Shown here: positions 62,520 to 64,000 of the stretch, piece after piece
Layout: the number at the start of each line of letters is the position of its first letter
How positions within the stretch are numbered: position 1 is the first letter of the stretch
Assembly (NCBI GenBank): GCA_944739405.2
Contig: OX123205.2
Span: forward strand, 34,616,475-34,680,474
Direction of reading: 5' to 3'
DNA: 64,000 nucleotides
Source of the DNA: Euclidia mi
Lineage: Eukaryota > Arthropoda > Insecta > Lepidoptera > Erebidae
Made by a program: the position numbers and the translations under genes
Notes under the pieces: generated by a model
Told to the model about the DNA's origin: nothing
Databases searched by the model: none
The model's input: the letters and a program-made list of their open reading frames with translations, nothing else

Positions 62520-64000
62520 TCTAAAGATTATATAAAAAAAATACCGAACTACCAATTTGATGCGCTGAAAAAATCCTGTTGTCCTGATGTTAATAAGGCT
62601 TGACAAATATATAAATAAAGCCTTATTTCCATCACTTTACGTATGAACGCATATACCAACGCGATTTTCCAGAAAATAATATTTGTGACAGAACAAGATA
62701 CATAGCTTTGCACCGTCCGTACATCCGTTTATTTCAGGGATGCACTTGTAAACTACGTCACAAAGGATTACACATCACAATGCCTTTTCTTGATGAAGCA
62801 CAATGAAATAGGATGCGAGAATGCCAATACAGAAGTGCCAACGACACATTTTCTCAATGGAAAATACGAGAAGAATGTCATGATTGTTAATCGCCGATGC
62901 TATGCACGACTTTTACGGGCGTCATTCTCACGGTAGCTGTTTCAAAAGGTAAAGGTGATGACCCATAAAAACGCACAACAATAATCGTCAAATTGATAGT
63001 AAAATAGACAAAGACAATTTTTCAGAAGCAATATAAATATAAATGATGTAATATTTATAGGTTTACCATTCCAGGTAGACCTAAAAACTATAAAAGATCG
63101 GTTCACGCTCAATAGAAGTTGCTAGGTCAAGGTAACAAAACCGCTTCAAGCAATACTTTTACTCTGTTAGCGACAAAATGCGGTCCTTATTTAAGGCGAG
63201 GTTGCAGTACTTTTTAAGATTTTTGAACGTCTGAAAGTCCCATGAACTATGATATTTTTAATGAATAAAAATTAAAGTATAAAAGTTGAACATATCTTCT
63301 AGTAAATCGTAAAGATAGAAACACGATTTGGAATGATTGATTCGATAAAAAAAATGTCGAACATGGCACTAAATCACAATTTTAAACGTGTACTGCTTAG
63401 AAATTCCATAACGAATTTATATGAAAGTATTATCAATAGAAACAGCTCTTTATTTTAAAATAAATGGTAAAAACAGATTTCGTAATTTCGTTATCATTTA
63501 TCTCCAAGAAAAAAAATAGTCAAAATGTTGGCATTATATCGCTCGCCGGCCGTTCATCAGTGCCTGTCTAGGCGTGATTGAGGGCGGACGTACGTCATTG
63601 CTCCGCAAAATCCCCCTCCACCCCCGCATGTACGTTTACGCAAAAGTACAAAGTAATTCGTATTCCAAACTCAATCGTTCAAACCATAGACATACTAGTA
63701 AGAAACCGTAGACAGGTTACTGACAAGGTAACATGACGGAGCTTACGAGTGGCACGCATCGCGAAAAGCGTACGCACACTAATATAAATGTCAAAACGAC
63801 ACACTAAGAATTAGATAAGAAGTGTAAGTGAGATAGCACATCTAATCGCTAGCGCGAAATAGAGATAAACATATACTCTCTGGACCGAAGCGCATTGTGA
63901 CATCATGCTGACCGTTTCACAAACAATAATTTGACTCAGATGCGACATGATCACTTTGTCTGTCTTGAGTAAATTCAATTCGCCTCAAAGTAAATTTGAT
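62520..64000. other. AT-rich end of the window, nothing recognised
   Basis: A GC-richer patch at about 63540-63650 (CGCTCGCCGGCCGTTCATCA; CCCCCTCCACCCCCGCATGT) has no frame or repeat partner here. No gene called. Confidence 0.4.

Overview
The window looks like nuclear DNA of a lepidopteran insect (moth or butterfly). It is AT-rich and holds no bacterial-style operons, no rRNA or tRNA gene cluster and no convincing host protein-coding gene. What it does hold is a dense mix of transposable elements: a BEL/Pao LTR retrotransposon, a full-length non-LTR retrotransposon, several 5'-truncated LINE ends, tRNA-headed SINEs, MITE-like inverted-repeat elements, and the remains of Tc1/mariner-type transposases. 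Several short repeat families match sequences I remember as common in Lepidoptera. That recognition is from memory, not from a search.

Layout. 0.4-6.9 kb: AT-rich DNA with a TIR-like repeat, a LINE 3' end and SINE copies. 7.3-8.8 kb: an element with inverted-repeat arms of about 470 bp. 9.07-11.0 kb: a collapsed mariner transposase directly abutting a DD82E transposase gene (Sailor-like), both on the minus strand. 13.8-23.6 kb: LINE 3' ends, SINEs, a 557-bp MITE with 75-bp perfect TIRs and a foldback element. 24.7-29.5 kb: AT-rich DNA with nothing recognisable. 29.5-32.1 kb: SINE, LINE 3' end and a short repeat. 32.4-37.5 kb: a BEL/Pao element on the minus strand with 513/514-bp LTRs. Its gag-protease frame is open, but the start of reverse transcriptase is missing and a 400-bp array of a 5-bp unit sits at that point. 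38.7-51.5 kb: SINEs, MITEs and old LINE ends. 51.5-56.3 kb: an apparently full-length, intact CR1-group/jockey-superfamily LINE with a 9-bp target duplication. 57.3-62.5 kb: three 5'-truncated LINE C-termini.

How the parts work together. The relationships are between mobile elements, not host pathways. The 3' tail of a LINE remnant at 4.4 kb is nearly the same as the tail of the main SINE family, which suggests that LINE's machinery moved the SINEs. The intact LINE at 51.5-56.3 kb and the open gag of the Pao element are the best candidates for recent activity. Short near-perfect palindromes recur across the window and one sits exactly at a SINE head. The strongest candidates for closer study are the DD82E transposase, the array-for-RT replacement in the Pao element, the intact LINE, the shared SINE/LINE tail, the 115-bp insertion with an 11-bp duplication, and the unassigned 75-bp-TIR element.
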